This document shows positions 59,068 to 64,000 of a DNA stretch of 64,000 bases, in pieces. A program made the translations under genes and the position numbers. Source of the DNA: Ashinkailepas kermadecensis (taxonomy: Eukaryota; Arthropoda; Thecostraca; Neolepadidae). Where the stretch lies: the NCBI GenBank assembly GCA_034440615.1, contig JAOTOM010002675.1, positions 1 through 64,000 on the forward strand, given 5' to 3'. The notes beneath the pieces were generated by a model, which saw nothing but the letters and a program-made list of their open reading frames with translations, did not search any database and was not told where the DNA came from. The first letter of the stretch is position 1, and every line of letters begins with the position of its first letter.

Positions 59068-59884
59068 AAAGTTGAGCGCCAAAACTGAACATGGCGTCTA
59101 CATTTACCCTGTATACTATAAATTTGTACTTTCGGGCACCAAATTTGAAATGTATAAAATGAGATCGACTCGCTGAACCCAGTGTCCTGAGATTACTTTT
59201 TCGTAGAGTGGAAGGTTGTAGGCGAAGACGTTGAAATATGTGGTGACATAAAAATAATCTGGCAACATGACAAACAAAAGATGATATTGGTATGTGAACA
59301 TTGCATCTGTTCGCAGAACTACGGCCTGACATACATTTCAGATATCGGGTATGGTGAGAAGAGAATACTACAGTTGAATGATGGCAATTATGTTAGAAAG
59401 CAATTAAAGAAGTCAATACTCTGTTAGGATGAGATCAAAACAAGCTAGTACTAGGTGTTGGCTTCCACACGAATGTCAGAATTTCAGGACATTGCCTGAA
59501 CCCATAAAACGTCATAAAGTACATGAGTCGAATGTTAAACGTCGCACATGGTTAGTATCTCAGGATACTGAGGAACGCCATGGAGAAACTTTGAAGCGCA
59601 TATCGCTACTGTTTTCACACAGGCAACGATTAAACGTGAAACTGTTCGTCTTTTAAGAAAAAGCATGCCATTGAAAGTAAAATTGGCATCGAGCAGGATA
59701 TGCCGTGACATACAACACGCTGGTTTGTGTTGCTTGTCGCTAATTGTTTGGAAATACTGAGGGGGTCGCAAGAACAACACCCCCCCCGCCCCTCCGCGCA
59801 CTGGCGAAGGTGGCAACATGCAGTGCAGGGCGAGGGCTAAACGCAAGATAGCGGCGCACGCTATGATGGTTTGGGCCCGAGACG

Positions 59885-60078
59885 CAGTCACACGGAGGTC
59901 TCATGACGCAGTCACGCGGAGGTATCGTGACGCAGTCACGCGGAGGTTCCGTGACGCAGTCACGCGGAGGTGTCGTGACGCAGTCACGCGGAGGTGTCAT
60001 GACGCAGTCACGCGGAGGTGTCATGACGCAGTCACGCGGAGGTGTCATGACGCAGTCACGCGGTGTCGTGACGCGAGG
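59885..60078. repeat. 24-bp minisatellite, about eight units
   Basis: GTGACGCAGTCACGCGGAGG plus TGTC, with single-base variants. Each unit contains the palindrome GTGACGcaGTCAC-like core. Confidence 0.95.
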
Positions 60079-60084
60079 GCGGGA

Positions 60085-61775
60085 CAAAGAGGTCGAGATG
60101 ATTCAGGATTGTAAAAATGGAGTGGGGCGAAAACAGGACGGGAGGGAGGGGAGAGCACGTTCACATCAGTCCGTTGGACAGACGTCGGGAGAGGAGACGA
60201 CGGCGATCCCACCCACCCACCCCATATTTTCTCTCATTTCGCGCCCCTGACGCGCGATCCTTTCCTTTCGTGTCTAGCGCCGTTCACCACGCGACGGTTG
60301 TTTCTGGGCGCCCTAGACCTACAAACAAGCCGATGCCGAGGGTTACACCCACTACCAGCCAACGCTGGGGAACGAGAGAGAGGGAATGAACAAAGGACGA
60401 AAGTGATCGGTACCTAATTCATCCAACTAGAAACGAATTCTTTAAAGCTCACAACATCCAAAATGGAGTAAGAACAAGAACTGAATAGCGAGATTCAGAA
60501 GTAAGTCGACGATGATACGTTCTTTACATTCTGACATACATGGTACTGGCTTTGTGCAGCTGCTCCCCTGCCTATCACTGAAGTTTGCATTTGGACCAAA
60601 ACTGCGCAGTTGCTACACCAGCATAAGGCTCGTAGAGACGCGTTGGACGAGCGATGGCCAGTATTAAAAGTGTGCTTCAGTCGAATATCCGTGTGTACCA
60701 ATCATCAGGCAAAGACAGGTACAGTCACGCACATTCCAGTATGTATGCAAAGCTAGTGATTTTGGATGTGATGCATTCACCAAACTGCATTACTGAAGGC
60801 AAAAATAAAAACGCGACTCCTCTCTCAGACTTAACTGCTTAGCTCCCCTCGCGGGGGAACGCCGCAGCAAACCTGCTTCTTGGAACAAGATTAGGCACAT
60901 AATGGGAAACTTTGCCATGAAAGTTCGAAAATCTCAAAATAATGAGCAGATTTAGTTTCAGTGAGACGATTAGAACTTGAAATGCTTATTACCGCTTGAA
61001 ACTCTGAAGTTACCAGCGAGCGGAATACCGCTGCAAAACACCTTAGAAATATTGGGACCCCCTCCCCCAGAAAAAAAAACATCTGAATGAGTAAATAAAT
61101 TAGAATGCGAAACGCTGTCATCAAAACGCGGCCACAGCAAAAGCATGACGACCGGGACTCTCAGATGTACTGTTATACCATGTGCACGGGGGTGACTCGT
61201 GCGGGCTTCGCTCTCGCTCTTAACATATACAACAGCGTGAGACAGAAAAACGAAGTTGTCGGTTTTGCGCTACATTAGTTTTCCGCTCTCACCATTGCGG
61301 CCAAACCACATATGGAAACATTCATCATTCGTGCCTGAACTTAAAACCCTTTCATCATGTTCCTTCTTCATTGAATGCAGCTGCAAGCTCCAAGTGAGTC
61401 GATGCTGTGCAGCAATGAATTATTTTTCCTGAGCACTGCATACCACATTCGCAAAGATCGCAGGAGTTTTTCTGGGCACCGTATACCACATTGGCAAAGC
61501 AAATCTCAGGAATTGGCCCTCCGAGATGGGGGAGACCAACATAACCGACAAGATTTCCTTGGACCCTATTCAGCTTCCGTTGAGTTGCGCCTCGCCGATC
61601 CTTTCGGACCCCTTGTGGCGCGCCCAAGCCAAACCGCTTCCAGCCGGCATCGGACCACTTCTGCCCAGGATCACCGCGCAAACAGTGGAATCTCCTCGGC
61701 AACGAAGGCAGTCATCCAAACTTGTTTTGAACGCCAGCACCGAGGCAATTTGATCGTCACCCTCGCCATTGTGGC
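60085..61775. other. no gene recognised
   Basis: Holds the dispersed pair member 60743-60835. Minus-strand frames at 61355-61850 are open and could border the next array as an exon, but no homology is seen. Confidence 0.35.
60743..60835. repeat. dispersed repeat, member of pair with 36705-36800
   Basis: See 36705-36800. Confidence 0.6.
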
Positions 61776-61779
61776 CGTC

Positions 61780-62700
61780 TCCCCCGGCCGGAGCCGTCCA
61801 GTCAGCGCTGGCTGCGCCAGATCAAAGGTCCGGGTGGCGCGCGCTGCGGCCGTCTCCCCGGCCGGAGCCGTCCAGTCAGCGCTGGCTGCGCCAGATCAAA
61901 GTGAGCGCTGGCTGCGCCAGATCAAAGGTCCGGGTGGCGCGCGCTGCGGCCGGCTCCGCGTCCCGGCGGAGCCGTCCAGTGCGCTGGCTGCGCCAGATCA
62001 AAGTCCCCCGGCCGGAGCCGTCCAGTCAGCGCTGGCTGCGCCAGATCAAAGGTCCGGGTGGCGCGCGCTGCGGCCGGCTCCCCCGGCCGGAGCCGTCCAG
62101 TCAGCGCTGGCTGCGCCAGATCAAAGGTCCGGGTGGCGCGCGCTGCGGCCGTCTCCCCCGGCCGGAGCCGTCCAGTCAGCGCTGGCTGCGCCAGATCAAA
62201 GGTCCGGGTGGCGCGCGCCTGCCCCGGCCGGAGCCGTCCAGTCAGCGCTGGCTGCGCCAGATGTGTCAAAGGCCGGAGCCGTCCAGTCAGCGCTGGCTGC
62301 GCCAGTCAGCGCTGGCTGCGCCAGATCAAAGGTCGGGTGGCGCGCGCTGCGGCCGGCTCCCCGGCCGGAGCCGTCCAGTCAGCGCTGGCTGCGCCAGATC
62401 AAAGGTCCGGGTGGCGCGCGCTGCGGCCGGCTCCCCCGGCCGGAGCCGTCCAGTCAGCGCTAGCTGCGCCAGATCAAAGGTCCGGGTGGCGCGCGCTGCG
62501 GCCGTCTCCCCCGGCCGGAGCCGTCCAGTCAGCGCTGGCTGCGCCAGATCAAAGGTCCGGGTGGCGCGCGCTGCGGCCGGCTCCATCCTCACCAGCGCCA
62601 CGGCCAGCTCGACACCGCCGTCTCCCCGGCCGGAGCCGTCCAGTCAGCGCTGGCTGCGCCAGATCAAAGGTCCGGGTGGCGCGCGCTGCGGCCGGCTCCA
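61780..62700. repeat. ~87-bp GC-rich minisatellite, about ten units
   Basis: GGCCGGAGCCGTCCAGTCAG, CGCTGGCTGCGCCAGATCAA, AGGTCCGGGTGGCGCGCGCT, GCGGCC form one unit; several units are shortened. On the minus strand each carries ctggcgcag|CCAGCGCTGACTGG, acceptor-like. CACGGCCAGCTCGACACCGC occurs twice (62598, 62738), once inside and once at the right edge, so flanking sequence was also captured. Apparent 300-codon open frames are repeat artefacts. Confidence 0.95.
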
Positions 62701-62824
62701 TCCTCTGGTCGGCTCGGCGGCAGCACCACCAGCGCCACGGCCAGCTCGACACCGCCGTCGGTACAGCGCCCAGCGCTGACCAGGCGCGCCTAATCCTTTG
62801 CCTGACGAGCGATCCTGCGCGACG

Positions 62825-62950
62825 CCAAACATGGCGACAAAGCCGGCCGCCGGCCGACCTGTCCATAAACGCATTATGCGGCCGGCCCGCTCAACTGACT
62901 GGCGCGCTAATCGGCGACACGGAGATTACCGCCGGCCGCGCCGCGCCGCG
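62825..62950. promoter_or_regulatory. candidate regulatory block with ATTA/TTTAT cores in GC-rich DNA
   Basis: CCATAAACGCATTATGCGG, CGCTAATCGGCG and GAGATTACCGCCGG lie between CCGGCCGCCGGCC blocks. Same style as 35640-35905 and 49310-49505. Confidence 0.33.
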
Positions 62951-62999
62951 GCTGGGCCACAAAGCGGCACTGGCGGCCGGCGGAATGTAGCGCCTTGTG

Positions 63000-63650
63000 T
63001 GACGGCGTAGGGGTGCGGCTACGGTCACATCCGTCAGCAGGGCCCACCTGCGCCATCGCCAACGCCGTCGTCACAGGAGCCGACCGGATGTGGCTCACGA
63101 GGCCGACTGTGCTGACTTTACGGGGAGGGACGGATGTACTGATCACTTCCTGACGAGACAGCATGATACATAATTATTATGCATATCACATGAATTAAAG
63201 AAAGCATGCCCTACGTGAATGTGCGAAGTACGTTTCACAAGTACATATGTGCACAAGTGATTGCTCTCGTGTGCGGAAGTATCTCATCTATATAGAAGAG
63301 CTCGAATCTCTCCAATAATGGCATATTGTATCATCAAGCCATGCAGATCAGCTCCTCATGCGCCCTGAACTCGTCAGCTGTAGCACTGCTAGGAATTAAC
63401 AATACTTTGAAGTTCCATCCATGTTGGTTTCACTTCCGTTCTCTTTCATACCGCTAAAAACCGCTGAAAAAAACTGCTCTAATCGCCTTCCGTAATAGCC
63501 CTTAACAGCAGTACTTTTTTAAGTTCCGGCTGGCTGGCCAATCCTGGACAGGACAGATATGTTCCTGACAGAAGAAATGATTTCAGGATTCAAGATTTCA
63601 ATAAAACCGAATTAAAAATTCCTCCCAGTCCTGCCTTCATAACCACAATT
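63000..63650. other. nothing recognised
   Basis: No array or coding block. Confidence 0.4.
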
Positions 63651-63663
63651 GTTCGTCATCGGA

Positions 63664-63826
63664 CAGCCAGCCAGCCAGCCAGTCTTACCACAGGCCGGCC
63701 TGTGGGCGCCAGCCAGCCAGTCTTACCACAGGCCGGCCTGTGGGCGCCAGCCAGCCAGTCTTACCACAGGCCGGCCTGTGGGCGCCAGCCAGCCAGTCTT
63801 ACCACAGGCCGGCCTGTGGGCGCCTG
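63664..63826. repeat. 38-bp minisatellite, four units, palindromic core
   Basis: TCTTACCACAGGCCGGCCTG plus 18 nt, spaced exactly 38 bp (63683, 63721, 63759, 63797). Each unit contains the perfect 16-bp palindrome CACAGGCCGGCCTGTG and a CCAG tetranucleotide run. Confidence 0.97.
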
Positions 63827-64000
63827 TGGGCGCCGCCATGCTGTTTGCGGTTGGCTGCGTTTGCTCCGGGCCAAACGCGGGACTCCAGCTTCTGGAGTCC
63901 CCACCTCTGGAATACGCATCCGCGCCCCTGCTTCCGTACTTCGCAGTAATGTTTTCGTACAGAAAATGTTGCCGAAGCGTGCAGAAAACGACCCGTATTC

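Larger units (their letters stand above)
57060..59880. other. no gene recognised; transposon-like tails
   Basis: Two copies of the dispersed motif (57176, 57945) and G- or C-runs (57168-57178, 58119-58132). Open frames here show no family features. Confidence 0.4.

Noticed and set aside
61769..62990. Plus-strand open frames of 310-362 codons
   Set aside because: They are translations of the 87-bp GC-rich repeat and stay open because of its composition; no domain, no start context.
15293..63826. CRISPR-like arrays of regular repeats
   Set aside because: Units are contiguous tandem copies without unique spacers, and the host is an animal.

Overview
This window is nuclear DNA of an animal, most probably an invertebrate with long introns and an arthropod-like repeat content. 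The reasons are spliced exons with GT-AG borders, decayed non-LTR retrotransposons, tRNA-type SINE heads, a short interstitial TTAGG run and very many minisatellites. The species cannot be named from sequence alone.

The only gene I can identify is a minus-strand orthologue of RNF220, a RING E3 ubiquitin ligase. Its C-terminal part runs from about 43.1 kb down to a stop codon at 10.85 kb. I assemble six firm coding exons: 42979-43139, 30466-30597, 20102-20249, 18731-18887, 15508-15682 and 10848-10919. A probable 60-nt exon lies at 35522-35581. All splice phases agree. The product carries a C2H-type zinc finger, the basic RVRxNRQ block, an acidic linker and a complete C3HC4 RING whose last two cysteines sit in the final exon. 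N-terminal exons, and one conserved internal block (the EEYEW-type motif), were not found. A plus-strand gene of unknown identity appears to end at 10660, tail to tail with RNF220.

The striking property is the relation between exons and tandem repeats. Nearly every RNF220 exon is bordered by a minisatellite whose repeat unit is itself a copy of the exon-intron junction. The RING exon has about 68 copies of its acceptor upstream and about 11 copies of its donor downstream. Another exon has its last 55 nt plus donor triplicated in frame, and others have two or three copies of the acceptor edge. One array ends distally in a decayed copy of the adjacent exon end. This amounts to splice-site-anchored satellite growth and is the main finding.

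Layout: 0.5-6.1 kb holds fragments of a CR1/Jockey-like retrotransposon (minus strand). 8.2-10.7 kb holds plus-strand exons of an unknown gene and an array. 10.8-43.3 kb is the RNF220 locus; its introns hold a degenerate retrotransposon (17.9-18.3 kb), a 2-kb foldback (23.9-25.9 kb), a decayed satellite grading into a cleaner one (26-29 kb), a transposon-derived pseudogene (33.6-34.7 kb) and two clusters of homeodomain-type core motifs. 43.3-64 kb holds further arrays (24, 33, 38, 47, about 87, about 92 and 123 bp units), candidate enhancers and one unassigned, convincing coding block (56365-56693, minus).
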